NCBI GenBank assembly: GCA_017545245.1
Contig: JAFWPB010000016.1
Location: 186,001-250,000, forward strand
DNA length: 64,000 nucleotides
DNA from: Clostridiales bacterium
GTDB lineage: Bacteria > Bacillota > Clostridia > Saccharofermentanales > Saccharofermentanaceae
Reading direction: 5' to 3'
The notes beneath the pieces were generated by a model that worked only from the letters and a program-made list of their open reading frames with translations, searched no databases and had not been told where the DNA came from. The position numbers and the translations under genes are program-made. The number at the start of each line of letters is the position of its first letter. Position 1 is the stretch's first letter. Shown piece by piece: positions 26,679-36,661 of this stretch.

Positions 26679-28982
26679 TTATTTCCAACGGCCGATTGCT
26701 TTCAATTCATCGACTCTTTTTCTCTTACGGATATGCTCAAGCCCGAATATAACGAGTTTGATCACGATCATTTCCGCGATGGCAAAGCAGAAGAAGATCT
26801 TGACCTCAGACGGATCGATGTCGCTGACCATATAGATATTTCTTGTCAGAGGCAGTAGTAAGAAAAGGATAAAGCCCAGGAACATCAGATGGACCACGAC
26901 CGAGCGGTAGATATTCAGCGGTCTGGAGATATGGACCAGAAGCATGAAAGCAGCTATGGCCAGAAGGTACATGCTGATCATACCGATACTCTCTGACGGG
27001 ATATGATTCCGTTCACCGAAATTAGACAGAACCGCTATCGCAAAGAATGCGGTAAAAGCAGCCGGCCCGGCATTGGTCAGTATCCTTCGGAAGAATTCCT
27101 GTTTCTGTTTGCGGATATTCGGTTCCAAAGACAACAGGAAAGCTGGCACGCCCGTATTGAACAACGTGACCAGCGAAATATGGGACGGGATCAAAGGATA
27201 CTTGAATGTCGCTATGATCGCACAGATTGCCAGGAGTGCAGAGAAAATGTTCTTGAACAGGAAAACCGTGGCCGATCTGGTAATGTTGTTGATAATCTGT
27301 CTTCCACGGGAAACGATATCTTCCATACGGGAAAAGTCCGAATCCAGAAGCACGACCTGCGCCGCCTGTCTGGCCGCGTCACTTCCTGTACCCATGGCGA
27401 TGGAACAGTCTGCTTCCTTCATGGCAAGAATATCATTTACACCATCACCGGTCATCGCCACTTTCAGTCCGTTCTTCTTGATTGCGAGTACGATGCTCTT
27501 TTTCTGTTCAGGCTTGACTCGTCCGAAGATCGTATACTCCGAAACCGCTTTCTCGATGTCTTCCTCCGTCTCGAGCGTACTTGCATCGACGTAGCGGTCA
27601 GCGTTGCGGATACCAACCTGGGCAGCAACTCTGGAAACTGTCAGCGGGTTATCGCCCGAGATGACCTTTACTTCCACACCCTGATTATTGAAATACTCAA
27701 ATGTCTTCTCGGCATTCTTACGGATGCCGTTCTTCAGCGCGATAAAGAAGATCGGAACAATATGCTCATCTTTCTCCATCTCGGCGAATACCAGGACACG
27801 AAGTCCCTGGTCGGCACGTTCCTCGATCAAAGCACGATTTCTCTCATAGTCATTCTTGGAAAGAAGAATATCCGGCGCACCAAGACGGTACGTCGCCTCC
27901 TTCAGCGTAACCTGGGAATACTTCAGTTTTGATGTAAACGGTATTACTTCCGCATCACGGAACACTTCACCTTTTCCGAAATACTCCACCAAAGCATTCA
28001 TGGTAATATTGCCGTCATCGACCGTAGCAATATAACGTGACGCCAGTTTTTTCTCCGAATAAAGCGAGTCATTTTTCCTCTCGATCGGCGCAAAGATCTC
28101 GGTCACACTCATCTCATTCGATGTGATCGTACCGGTCTTGTCCACGCAGAGCACATCGACACGGGCCAACGTCTCGATACTTCTCATGTCGTGGAGAAGT
28201 ACTTTTTTCTGGGCAAGATGCATCGCGCCCAGTGCCAGGGCAACCGTCAGGAGGAGGTAAAGTCCCTCCGGGATCATACCGATGATCGCGCCGACCATGG
28301 CAACGATCGATTCACTGACAGACATATGATTGATCGTCACGCCTTCAAAATAAAGCGCTGCGCCGATTGGAATAATGGCCACACCCGCGATCTTAATGAT
28401 CAGCTCGATATTCTTGACCATCTCCGATTTTTTATTCTTGATCTCCCGCGCCTTGGTCGTCAGCTGTGCTGCATAACACTCTTCACCCACAGCTGTAAGA
28501 CGCGCCGTACACTTGCCGGAAACGACGAAACTTCCGGACATGAGCGTACTACCAGTTATTTTCTCAATTTCATCTGCCTCACCGGTCAGAAGAGACTCAT
28601 TCACATTCACAGTTCCTTCGACCAGTTCTCCATCCGCCGGGATCTGCTGCCCGCCCTCAAGATGGATCAAATCACCTGTCTCCAGTTCATCCATCGGAAC
28701 CGTCACCGTCTGCCCGTCCCGATCCACCAGATAAGAAGCCTGGGCCAGAACATTTAAATTGTCGAGGACTTTCTTCGAACGAAGCTGCTGGAAAATACCG
28801 ATACCGCAGTTTGCTATGATGATCGGCAGGAATGTTAAACTCCTGTACGATTTCGCAATAACAAGCAGCACCGCGATAATAGCAAATACCAGGTTAAAAT
28901 AGGTGAATACGTTTTTACATACGATGGAAAGCACCGTATCCTGACTTGATGTCTTTTTCTTATTCTTCTTCTCTTTTTCCAT
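26679..28982 (-). CDS. P-type cation ATPase, CtpE-like
   Basis: Membrane ion pump, about 767 aa. Landmarks in order are the actuator motif LTGEADE (TGE), a helix PEGLYLL resembling the M4 PEGL of CtpE-type pumps, the phosphorylation site CVDKTGTITSNE, the hinge TGDGVNDILAMKEADCSIAM, and a C-terminal membrane bundle. No heavy-metal CPC motif or HMA domain is present. Mycobacterial CtpE, a calcium importer, has this layout; the ion here is not proven. The start is uncertain. ATG 28982 fits the family but has a weak ribosome binding site, and the frame remains open to 29093. The roughly 100-nt leader matches no riboswitch I know. Confidence 0.9.
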   Translation of the reverse strand: MEKEKKNKKKTSSQDTVLSIVCKNVFTYFNLVFAIIAVLLVIAKSYRSLTFLPIIIANCGIGIFQQLRSKKVLDNLNVLAQASYLVDRDGQTVTVPMDELETGDLIHLEGGQQIPADGELVEGTVNVNESLLTGEADEIEKITGSTLMSGSFVVSGKCTARLTAVGEECYAAQLTTKAREIKNKKSEMVKNIELIIKIAGVAIIPIGAALYFEGVTINHMSVSESIVAMVGAIIGMIPEGLYLLLTVALALGAMHLAQKKVLLHDMRSIETLARVDVLCVDKTGTITSNEMSVTEIFAPIERKNDSLYSEKKLASRYIATVDDGNITMNALVEYFGKGEVFRDAEVIPFTSKLKYSQVTLKEATYRLGAPDILLSKNDYERNRALIEERADQGLRVLVFAEMEKDEHIVPIFFIALKNGIRKNAEKTFEYFNNQGVEVKVISGDNPLTVSRVAAQVGIRNADRYVDASTLETEEDIEKAVSEYTIFGRVKPEQKKSIVLAIKKNGLKVAMTGDGVNDILAMKEADCSIAMGTGSDAARQAAQVVLLDSDFSRMEDIVSRGRQIINNITRSATVFLFKNIFSALLAICAIIATFKYPLIPSHISLVTLFNTGVPAFLLSLEPNIRKQKQEFFRRILTNAGPAAFTAFFAIAVLSNFGERNHIPSESIGMISMYLLAIAAFMLLVHISRPLNIYRSVVVHLMFLGFILFLLLPLTRNIYMVSDIDPSEVKIFFCFAIAEMIVIKLVIFGLEHIRKRKRVDELKAIGRWK

Positions 28983-29141
28983 ATTTAGACATAACAGGGC
29001 CCTCTTGCTTCTACAAAAGAACTCCCACTTAAAATATCCTTTCTTACTGCATCCTACAACCACCCCGGTGAGATACGAGACATATTGTACCACAATATAC
29101 TGAAGGTATACGGTGAATATGCAAAAAACATCCCTTTCCGA

Positions 29142-29171
29142 TTGTATTTGACATTTACAAAATGATACAAT
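29142..29171 (+). promoter_or_regulatory. Predicted promoter of the MoxR operon
   Basis: Plus strand -35 TTGTAT (29142-29147), 18-bp spacer, -10 TACAAT (29166-29171). Imperfect dyad ACAAAAT/ATTTTGT surrounds the -10. It is divergent from the P-type ATPase gene. Confidence 0.5.
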
Positions 29172-29219
29172 TATTTTGTCATGCAGAAGAAATCAGTGAA
29201 TAATACAGGAAAGAGAAGT

Positions 29220-30158
29220 ATGTCTATGCGTGAAAAAACCACTCAAATCATAGAAGAAATTAAAAAGGTCATATGCGGCAAGGATGAAGTGATCCGTCTT
29301 ATCCTGCAAAGCGTTCTTTCCGGAGGACATGTACTGATGGAAGATGTGCCCGGTGTAGGAAAAACTACAATGGCCGTTTCTTTTTCCAAGACCATGGGCC
29401 TGGATTACGGACGTGTACAGTTCACACCGGACGTCCTGCCTTCCGATCTCACAGGCTTTTCTCTTCTGGATCAGGAAACACATACCATGAAATACCAGAA
29501 AGGTGCCGTCTTTCACAATCTCTTCCTGGCAGACGAGTTGAACCGTGCTTCCGCACGTACCCAGTCCGCACTGCTGGAAGCAATGGAAGAAGGACAAGTC
29601 ACCGTCGACGATAAGACCTATTCTTTGCCGAAACCTTTTGTCGTCATTGCTACGCAGAATCCTTCCGGCGCCTCCGGGACCACACTTCTTCCAGACTCAC
29701 AGATGGACCGCTTTGCCGTACGCGTTTCGATGGGATATCCTTCCCAGGACAACGAGATTGAGATGCTCATGAACCGTCAAAACGGTGCCAATCCTCTTTC
29801 CGAACTAAAGCCGGTCTGCACGATCGAAGACATTCTTCAGATGCAGGACGAGACCAGCAAAATATACGTTAAATTGCGCGTAATGAAGTATATCGTCGCA
29901 CTGATGGACCGGACCCGTACACACCGGATGCTTGCCCGTGGCGGCAGTCCCCGTGCGACACTTGCTCTGACCGCTATGGCCAAGGCGCACGCATACATGA
30001 CCGATCGCGATTACGTGATCCCGGATGACGTCAAAGCCGTATTCCCGGCCGTCATGTGCCACCGTATGCTGCTCACTCCGGAAGCGGAGTTCAAAGAAAT
30101 CAGCGAAGCTGAAATTGCAAGTGAGATCTTAAAGACAACAGTAATTCCAAAGGAATGA
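29220..30158 (+). CDS. MoxR-family AAA+ ATPase
   Basis: Chaperone-like ATPase of 312 aa. Walker A is GVGKTT, Walker B is LFLADELNRAS, sensor 1 lies in VIATQNPSGASGTTLLPDSQMDRF, and a C-terminal lid carries RGGSPRA. The start at 29220 follows AGGAAAGAG; the ATG two codons later is possible. It heads a three-gene operon with a DUF58 protein and a transglutaminase-like membrane protein, the standard MoxR-DUF58-TgpA grouping, whose members are thought to act together in maturation of envelope or metal-requiring proteins. The specific client is unknown. Confidence 0.93.
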   Translation: MSMREKTTQIIEEIKKVICGKDEVIRLILQSVLSGGHVLMEDVPGVGKTTMAVSFSKTMGLDYGRVQFTPDVLPSDLTGFSLLDQETHTMKYQKGAVFHNLFLADELNRASARTQSALLEAMEEGQVTVDDKTYSLPKPFVVIATQNPSGASGTTLLPDSQMDRFAVRVSMGYPSQDNEIEMLMNRQNGANPLSELKPVCTIEDILQMQDETSKIYVKLRVMKYIVALMDRTRTHRMLARGGSPRATLALTAMAKAHAYMTDRDYVIPDDVKAVFPAVMCHRMLLTPEAEFKEISEAEIASEILKTTVIPKE

Positions 30159-30161
30159 TCT

Positions 30162-31061
30162 ATGCTTCGAAGTTGGGTGATCTACATTCTTGCATTGCTT
30201 GGTGAAGCCATGTTCTTTCTCTGTTATCGGATGTGGTTCTCTTGGTTTGTCCTGGTCATGACGATAGCGATCCTCCCACTTGCCTTCGTGATCTGTTTCG
30301 CCTGCTCCCTTTTTTTTAAGATTGAATCCGATGCTTTTAGAAAAGTCATAAAGGGCGACGAAACACAGATCTCCTTCACCTCTTTCGGACTGGAATTCTT
30401 TCCTTTTGCACTATATTCGGTACGTATCCTGCTTACTGAGTCAATGACTGGCGAAGTAAGCATGATCCAGCTCTTTTCACAAGGCGATACGACGGACAGC
30501 GTGATCATCAACACCGATCACTGCGGCACGTACCGTTTTCAATCCGCCAAAGTCCGCGTTTACGACATGTTCGGTCTGTTTTTCATACCTAAGACATTCG
30601 AACTCGCCGGAGAGATCGTCGTGTTGCCCGTTCCGTGCATTCCGCAAGCGGTTCCCGATTTGAGCGGTTTCCGGGCCAAAGGACTGCGACGGTCCAATTC
30701 TTCCTCTTCTGAAATCTACGATGTGCGTGGTTACGTTCCCGGAGATCCGATCAAGAAGATCCACTGGAAGCTGTCGGCAAAGAAAAACTCTCTTATGATC
30801 AAAGAACCACAGGAAGAAACTTTCGGCCATTCCCGCCTCGTTCTCCCACTCACCCGCGATCGCGATAAGATGGACCGGACCCTGGGGGAAGTGCTTTTCA
30901 CGTCGAGATATTTCCTTTCTCATGAGGTTGAGCACAAGATCCGTGTTCTGCCTCCTGTAAAGAAAGAGATTGGTTTTGATATCGCTTCGAAAGAAGACTT
31001 GGACAAGGCGATGATCTCGATCCTTCATATTCCGATCCCGGAGGACCTGGAAGATGAATGA
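30162..31061 (+). CDS. DUF58 membrane protein
   Basis: 299 aa. Two N-terminal membrane helices (about 3-50) precede a cytoplasmic or extracellular DUF58 region whose hallmark reads DVRGYVPGDPIKKIHWKLSAKK. It begins 3 bp after the MoxR stop and overlaps the next gene by 8 bp, so translation is coupled. DUF58 proteins almost always accompany MoxR ATPases and contain a von Willebrand A-like fold. Its biochemical activity is not known. Confidence 0.9.
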   Translation: MLRSWVIYILALLGEAMFFLCYRMWFSWFVLVMTIAILPLAFVICFACSLFFKIESDAFRKVIKGDETQISFTSFGLEFFPFALYSVRILLTESMTGEVSMIQLFSQGDTTDSVIINTDHCGTYRFQSAKVRVYDMFGLFFIPKTFELAGEIVVLPVPCIPQAVPDLSGFRAKGLRRSNSSSSEIYDVRGYVPGDPIKKIHWKLSAKKNSLMIKEPQEETFGHSRLVLPLTRDRDKMDRTLGEVLFTSRYFLSHEVEHKIRVLPPVKKEIGFDIASKEDLDKAMISILHIPIPEDLEDE

Positions 31062-33546
31062 CCGTCGCTCGAAAAAGAAAACAAAGCAATTCACCGAGAA
31101 CCGGCTTGAGAAAAAGCGCATTACTGTCGCCGAGCAGGAGAAGATCCGTGCCAAAGAGGAACAGAAGCGGCGCAAGCATTCCATGCATGTCGTCCGCGCA
31201 GTCAGAAAAACTTCTGAACCGACCTATCTCACAATGGTTTTTTCGGTGATCCTGAATCTGATTTTGGGGTCCGGGTTTACTCTTATGCTGACCTCGACCT
31301 ACAATCTGCCGGTCAACGTATATATATTCGTCCCTCTCCTGGCCCTTCTTTCCCTTGGCATATCCTACTGTCATGGGCAGAAAGAAAAGCTGGCTTCCTT
31401 TCTTCTGGCAGGTCTTCTCGCATCGACCGTTTGGTGTTTTTTCATGACAGATCTGTTCCGCACCAACGCGCAGACGAGACTCGTGTATTCCACATTGCAG
31501 CAGCGTGTCTTTCATGCGTGGAAACCGATGTGGGAAGCAGAGCAGCTGATTGAGAGACGGCGTGATGTTACGATTCTGATGTGGCTTATCAACTTTGTCC
31601 CCACATACTTTACATCTCTTACGATTGAAAAGCGCCGGAGCATCTTTCTTTCGCTCATCTGGTACGTTCCGCTTCTTTTCTGTGCAACTGTCACTTCGCG
31701 CATGACACCGAAAGCCATTCCCTGCCAGCTCGCTGTAGCAGGTATATTACTGCTTCTCATCTTCCATTATGTCCGACGTCTCGGAGACAAAAGTACTGAC
31801 AAACGTATGCTTTTGATCACGGCACCGGTGCTTTTGCTGAGTTTCCTGGTCGGCGGTCTCTTTCCGAAAGAAAGATATACGCTCGACAAGCTTGCTGCCT
31901 CCCATTTTCAGGAACTACGCGGATTCGTCCAAGATCTGGGAAGAAGAATGATGATCGGCGGAAAGCCTGACCCTGAAGAGGAAGAACAACAAGAAGAAGG
32001 CGCCAAGTACGAAGGCAGTATACTTTTTGACGAGTCCGAGACCATATTGTCCGCTAACTCTGTCGAAGACCTGAGCCGGATGGGTTATTTTGATCCGCCG
32101 GACCAGAAGATCATGTTCATCTCACGATACTACAACGACACGGAAAACCACTATGTCACGAGTACCACACGCCTGATCTATCTGCGCAGCACCTGCATGG
32201 AAGTTATGGAAGGGAACAGCTGGCGCACCTACTCTCCGCCGGAACTGAAAGAACCCGCCTACTATTACACGGAGGAGAACGACGTCCCGCAGAGGGAAGC
32301 CGACTTCGTGATCCGGATAAAATCGTATTTCCCGACCGACACGTTCCTTGTTCCGAGTTATACTGACCATTTCTATATTTCACAAGAAAGTAAATATGCC
32401 GATCTGGATATCGAAGCGCACACTTTCTGGAATCTTCAGGAGCGCATCCCCAGCAACGGCGTCACCAACTATGACTACGCTTTCAACCTGGTCCCACAGA
32501 AGGCCACACCGGAGTGGAACCCGGACTATCTTGAAAACGAAGTGTACGGGGTCTGTCTGGAAGTTCCGGAAAAGACCCGTGAAGGCATCCTGCAGAGCAA
32601 GAAGATTCCTGCCTGGTACAGAGAGGTACTGGACGGCACGCTTACGATGACCACATCAGAGAAGGTATACGGCGTAGTTGAATACGTAAAGAATCTTCAC
32701 CCGTACGATCAGCATACTCCCTACCCACCGGAAGGATCTGACTTCGTGACCTGGTTCATCACGCAGGCCAAGAGCGGCTTCTGCGTCCATTATGCAACGA
32801 CCGCGGCTGTTCTCCTTCGCATGATCGGTGTTCCGACCCGTTACGTAACCGGCTATCTGACCGGTAGTGATGTGTTCGTTTCCGGAAGTGAGATCTCCAT
32901 GCGGGACGCCCACGCCTGGTTCGAGTTTTTCGATCCGGATTACGGCTGGATCCTCGATGACGCGACACCCGGAAATGCAATCACGGCAGGACACTTCAAT
33001 GCCTACGCCATCGCTACGGAATACGGTGATATGCACTACAGTTTCCCGGCAACGCCGACACCGACACCGACGCCGAGTCCTACTCCTACTCCGACAAAAG
33101 CACCTGTCCAGGGAACCATTTACGGCCCGACTATGTCACCGACCCCGACTGTAACTCCGATTCCGGAATCGACATTCGGCCTGCCTTTTAAGATCCCGCC
33201 GGTCATTCTTGTCATCCTGCTCGTGCTCGTGATCGTTGCCGCCGTGCTTGCGCTTCTGCATCTTCTCTACGTCCTGTTCTGGAAGATACGGTTTAAGAAA
33301 GATTCTCTGAACCGCCGCGCGATCGAGTATACCCGTTACTTCAATATGCACCTGCACATCCTTGAAGCAGCAGATTCCCGCGTCGTCCGCTCGATCTTCA
33401 CCAAAGCCGAATACAGCAATGAAAGCGTCACCGAAGAAGAACTCGAAAAACTGATCCGGTTTGGTCTTCACAACCTCGACAAACAGATCCCCGGACGAAA
33501 TGTATTACGGAGAATGCTTTCCAAGATCTTACGCGTTTCTCTCTAA
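31054..33546 (+). CDS. TgpA-like membrane transglutaminase-domain protein
   Basis: 830 aa. A charged N-terminus (about 1-50) leads to six or so membrane helices (about 58-275), an extracytoplasmic region with a transglutaminase/protease core, a Thr-Pro linker ([16 protein letters not shown]), a final membrane helix (about 715-740) and a cytoplasmic tail. The catalytic triad is visible as Cys in SGFCVHYA, His in DAHAWFEF and Asp in GWILDDATP. It is the third gene of the MoxR-DUF58 operon. It may crosslink or cleave an envelope protein; the substrate is unknown. In 33547-33618 no clear terminator or gene is visible. Confidence 0.9.
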   Translation: MNDRRSKKKTKQFTENRLEKKRITVAEQEKIRAKEEQKRRKHSMHVVRAVRKTSEPTYLTMVFSVILNLILGSGFTLMLTSTYNLPVNVYIFVPLLALLSLGISYCHGQKEKLASFLLAGLLASTVWCFFMTDLFRTNAQTRLVYSTLQQRVFHAWKPMWEAEQLIERRRDVTILMWLINFVPTYFTSLTIEKRRSIFLSLIWYVPLLFCATVTSRMTPKAIPCQLAVAGILLLLIFHYVRRLGDKSTDKRMLLITAPVLLLSFLVGGLFPKERYTLDKLAASHFQELRGFVQDLGRRMMIGGKPDPEEEEQQEEGAKYEGSILFDESETILSANSVEDLSRMGYFDPPDQKIMFISRYYNDTENHYVTSTTRLIYLRSTCMEVMEGNSWRTYSPPELKEPAYYYTEENDVPQREADFVIRIKSYFPTDTFLVPSYTDHFYISQESKYADLDIEAHTFWNLQERIPSNGVTNYDYAFNLVPQKATPEWNPDYLENEVYGVCLEVPEKTREGILQSKKIPAWYREVLDGTLTMTTSEKVYGVVEYVKNLHPYDQHTPYPPEGSDFVTWFITQAKSGFCVHYATTAAVLLRMIGVPTRYVTGYLTGSDVFVSGSEISMRDAHAWFEFFDPDYGWILDDATPGNAITAGHFNAYAIATEYGDMHYSFPATPTPTPTPSPTPTPTKAPVQGTIYGPTMSPTPTVTPIPESTFGLPFKIPPVILVILLVLVIVAAVLALLHLLYVLFWKIRFKKDSLNRRAIEYTRYFNMHLHILEAADSRVVRSIFTKAEYSNESVTEEELEKLIRFGLHNLDKQIPGRNVLRRMLSKILRVSL

Positions 33547-33618
33547 AGCAATATGTTCCGCATAAATCAAAAACCCGGTTTCCAAATCTATTATACAAAT
33601 ATATTAGTGCAACTGAGT

Positions 33619-35172
33619 TTATCCGACAAGTTTCCCTCTCTCGATATGGATCACTTCATCACAGCATAAAGCCAAGAGCTCAGGATCGTGAGTACTGACC
33701 AATATCGTGCTTCCTGACTTAGCCAGTTTTTTAAGCATATCTCCGACTTGCTTCATATGAGCATAATCAAGACCGGATGTCGGTTCGTCGAAAAGGAGGA
33801 TCTTCGCCCCGGCTGCCATTGCCGAAGCAATGGCCACTCTTTGCTTCTGTCCACCGGAAAGTGCCATCGGATGCTTATCTTTAAATGGGAGAAGTCCCAG
33901 CCTATCCAGGATCTCGTCACAACGCTTCTCATCGTCTTCTTCCATCGAGAGCATCACTTCCGCTTTCACACTATCCGTAAAAAGCTGATGATTCACATCC
34001 TGCATGACCAAATAGGTTATTTTCAAACGTTCCTTGCCAGCATACTGCTTCCCGTCAACCTCAATCTTACCCGGGCAGCGCTTCTCAAGCCCGCAAACGC
34101 AACGCAAAAACGTGGATTTTCCTGTTCCGTTCCTGCCGATCACACCGACTACTTTTCCGGCAGGAAGAGTGATATTCGGAATACATAATTGCAGACCGTC
34201 ACACTCGCCGGTTATTCCATTCTGTATACATTTCCGAAGGCGTCTGCCGCTGTGTTTCTTATCGTAAGAAAAGCAAAACTCGGAAAGTATCACTTTCTCC
34301 CCTATGTCAGATGCTTGAGTCAGATTTCCATTACACTTCGCTTTCTCCCTCGCAGGCATCTGTTTTGAAGTAATCTGACCCTTTTCATCTGTAAACGCAT
34401 CGATGTATTTCTCTTCCAGCGAAATCGGTCGAAGCTTCAGTTCCGCCACTTCCGATTCAGAAAGAGTACGGAATTCTTCACCGCGCCACTCCTTCTTTAC
34501 TGCTCCGTCAGAAAGATAAAGGACCCGGTCGATCAGGTCTTTCACATACCAGAGCCGGTGCTCTGAGATGATGATCGTCTTTCCTTCTTCTTTCCACCTG
34601 CGGATTGAATCCCGAAGATCGGAGATTGCATTCCAGTCAAGATTCGAAGATGGTTCATCAAGAAGAATGATTTCCGGAAGCAGTGCCGACACTGAGGCAC
34701 AGGCGATTTTCTGCTTTTCCCCTCCTGAAAGCTCGAAAAGCGAGCGGTTCAGAAGTTTTTCGATTTTCATCTCCGAGACGGCCAAGTTTTTTCTCTTCAC
34801 AATTTCCTTAGGAGAAAGTCCGATATTTTCCGGACCAAAAACGATCTCTCCATCCGTATCCACAGAGAAGAATTGGGATCTTGGATTCTGAAAGACCGTG
34901 CCCACTACTCCGGCCAGTTTATAAAGTTCCGTCTCCCGGATATTGTTTTCCGCCACGATCACATTCCCCGTCAGATCCCCGGAATAATAATGGGGGATCA
35001 GGCCATTGATCAGGCGTAGGATCGTCGTCTTTCCACATCCTGAAGCCCCGCAGAGCAGCACGGTTTCTCCTTTAGTAAAAGAGAGAGAAACATCTGAAAG
35101 AAACCCCTCCGTGCTCCCTTTATATTTGAAAGAGACATGATCGATCTTAATGATAGATTCTTGATTTTCCAT
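33619..35172 (-). CDS. ECF transporter duplicated ATPase (EcfA-EcfA' fusion)
   Basis: Energising subunit of an energy-coupling-factor importer, 517 aa, with two ABC ATPase domains in one chain. The first has GASGCGKTT, LSGGEKQKIACAS and IILLDEPSSNLD. The second has GRNGTGKST, LSGGQKQRVAIAS and ILLFDEPTSGLD. The fused form is common beside MptD-family substrate subunits. It follows the T component gene by 41 bp and ends the operon. It powers uptake through the S and T subunits; the same layout occurs in the streptococcal heme importer SiaFGH, which makes a tetrapyrrole or metal chelate a reasonable guess. Confidence 0.92.
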   Translation of the reverse strand: MENQESIIKIDHVSFKYKGSTEGFLSDVSLSFTKGETVLLCGASGCGKTTILRLINGLIPHYYSGDLTGNVIVAENNIRETELYKLAGVVGTVFQNPRSQFFSVDTDGEIVFGPENIGLSPKEIVKRKNLAVSEMKIEKLLNRSLFELSGGEKQKIACASVSALLPEIILLDEPSSNLDWNAISDLRDSIRRWKEEGKTIIISEHRLWYVKDLIDRVLYLSDGAVKKEWRGEEFRTLSESEVAELKLRPISLEEKYIDAFTDEKGQITSKQMPAREKAKCNGNLTQASDIGEKVILSEFCFSYDKKHSGRRLRKCIQNGITGECDGLQLCIPNITLPAGKVVGVIGRNGTGKSTFLRCVCGLEKRCPGKIEVDGKQYAGKERLKITYLVMQDVNHQLFTDSVKAEVMLSMEEDDEKRCDEILDRLGLLPFKDKHPMALSGGQKQRVAIASAMAAGAKILLFDEPTSGLDYAHMKQVGDMLKKLAKSGSTILVSTHDPELLALCCDEVIHIERGKLVG

Positions 35173-35213
35173 TTATTTTCTGTCCATACGCGGATACATC
35201 TTCAAACATCCGC

Positions 35214-35915
35214 TCATCTGAAATATTTATAGTATACAAAGACCCCGAGCACTGCAGTAAATACCAGCATCAGAAGAATGTCCGCGGCATGAAGTTTCAG
35301 GTCTACAATACTGGTTCTTTTCACATTGCCGTCAAGGCCGCGCGTGATCGCTGCAGCCGAGAGCTCATCTCCGATATTGACACAAGAGAATAGTAGCGGG
35401 ATCATGCGATATTCTACCATCTTCAGTACATTTCCACTTCCGAAAGTGATTCCTCTCATCTTCATGGCGTCTCTGATCGATCCGTATTCTTCTTTGATCG
35501 TTGGAAAGAAACGCATCACGACAGCAAGAGAGATAGCAATTCCGTTAGGAATATGGAGTTTTTGCATCGCAGACATAAACTCATCGATCTTCGTAGTCCT
35601 CACACAGTACCAGGCGGTGATCATGGACGGCATGAACTGCACGACGATTCCGCAGTAGCCGATCAGGATAGCGGTGAATATTCCTGAAGACTCCTCAGAA
35701 AGAAAGAAAAAAGTCAATACAAGCGCCACGCCATAGAAGATCAGGAACCGTATTGCACTCGCATATTTCTTTTCTATAAAAAGAAGCGTGATCGGCACCA
35801 ACGTCATAAAAATGCGAACGCCCCATAGAAATGGCGTCGTGGCCGTCATGAGGACGACCATCGACACCACCAGGATCATATATAGCTTTGTTCGGGGGTC
35901 CAGTGCAACATGCAT
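35214..35915 (-). CDS. ECF transporter T component (CbiQ family)
   Basis: Transmembrane coupling subunit, 233 aa, with four to five helices and the two Arg-Gly coupling motifs (RDAMKMRG and AAAITRGLD) that contact the ATPases. The start at 35915 overlaps the S-component stop as ATGA, which also rules out the longer frame to 35996. Confidence 0.92.
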   Translation of the reverse strand: MHVALDPRTKLYMILVVSMVVLMTATTPFLWGVRIFMTLVPITLLFIEKKYASAIRFLIFYGVALVLTFFFLSEESSGIFTAILIGYCGIVVQFMPSMITAWYCVRTTKIDEFMSAMQKLHIPNGIAISLAVVMRFFPTIKEEYGSIRDAMKMRGITFGSGNVLKMVEYRMIPLLFSCVNIGDELSAAAITRGLDGNVKRTSIVDLKLHAADILLMLVFTAVLGVFVYYKYFR

Positions 35916-36505
35916 CAGACAATACCCGCCTTTTCGAAATGCTTCTTTACTACTTTCTTGCCGATCACTGCGCCGATACAACCGAATACGAAGCAAAGGA
36001 TCAGAAGAACCGCAATCGTCTTTTCATTGATAGCCCGGAAAAGATCGTCACAATATTCCGCAGAGTAACCTCCGTCAAGAAGATCCTTTCTGTATGAGTC
36101 TGCAGTCACAATGACCGGGAAATAATTCGCACAGATCCACAGACAGAACACACCATAGCTTATGATCGTTTTCTTAAAACTCTTATATTTTCCGGACTTG
36201 GCAATCAGATCTGCGACTACACCGGCACACACAATGAGTGGAGCGCCGAGATATCCCATACCCAAAACAAACATGATGATTGCGATAAGTACTGACATGA
36301 GTGAGAGCATGCCGAACTTCTCCACCTTTGTGTAGAATAACATCATCGGGATCGCGCCCACCAACGGAATCATGATGACATACGATGCCACAATGTACGG
36401 ATGAATGTATCCGAGCATACCGCACAAGAACTCCACCACGATCAGGATCGCTGTAAAAATGCCGACTGTTATAAAATCTTTTGCTTTCAACTTGTTACTG
36501 TTCAT
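35915..36505 (-). CDS. MptD-family ECF transporter S component
   Basis: Substrate-binding membrane subunit, 196 aa, with about six hydrophobic segments and the N-terminal KAKDFITVGIFTAILIVVEF that resembles the Trep_Strep/MptD family. The family is variously linked to heme, metal or unknown substrates. It is the first gene of S-T-ATPase, immediately downstream of two palindromic operators and a predicted promoter. The position next to exporter-fold ABC pairs and FeoAB supports an iron- or heme-related role; no direct evidence for the ligand is available. Confidence 0.87.
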   Translation of the reverse strand: MNSNKLKAKDFITVGIFTAILIVVEFLCGMLGYIHPYIVASYVIMIPLVGAIPMMLFYTKVEKFGMLSLMSVLIAIIMFVLGMGYLGAPLIVCAGVVADLIAKSGKYKSFKKTIISYGVFCLWICANYFPVIVTADSYRKDLLDGGYSAEYCDDLFRAINEKTIAVLLILCFVFGCIGAVIGKKVVKKHFEKAGIV

Positions 36506-36526
36506 ATAAACCCTCTACCTTCATTA

Positions 36527-36542
36527 GTTATCATTAGCTAAC
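36527..36542. promoter_or_regulatory. Island palindrome, imperfect copy (ECF operon, proximal)
   Basis: GTTATCATTAGCTAAC, one mismatch to the GTTAGC-N4-GCTAAC consensus, 22 bp upstream of the S-component start. It lies 31 bp from the next copy, about three helical turns, so both would sit on the same face of the DNA. Confidence 0.65.
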
Positions 36543-36557
36543 TTGCGATCGCTAATA

Positions 36558-36573
36558 GTTAGCGTTTGCTAAC
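36558..36573. promoter_or_regulatory. Island palindrome (ECF operon, distal)
   Basis: GTTAGCGTTTGCTAAC, a perfect 6-4-6 dyad, beginning 9 bp downstream of the predicted -10 box of the ECF operon. Repression by blocking initiation is the likely mechanism. Confidence 0.8.
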
Positions 36574-36582
36574 CAATAATAG

Positions 36583-36611
36583 AATATAAGAAGAGAAAAA
36601 TCCAGTAGTAA
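36583..36611 (-). promoter_or_regulatory. Predicted promoter of the ECF operon
   Basis: Minus strand -35 TTACTA (36611-36606), 17-bp spacer, -10 TATATT (36588-36583). The remaining gap to the ABC gene at 36662 holds only a weak AACA...TGTT dyad. Confidence 0.55.
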
Positions 36612-36661
36612 TTGAACACTTTTTTAGATTTGTTCAGTAAAATCGTCATATTTCACGAAAA

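Noticed and set aside
27003-27932. 309-codon plus-strand open frame
   Set aside because: It lies entirely opposite the P-type ATPase gene, whose motifs are unmistakable.
28983-29093. Metal riboswitch ahead of the P-type ATPase
   Set aside because: The roughly 100-nt leader lacks the yybP-ykoY, M-box and NiCo consensus segments; nothing specific supports it.
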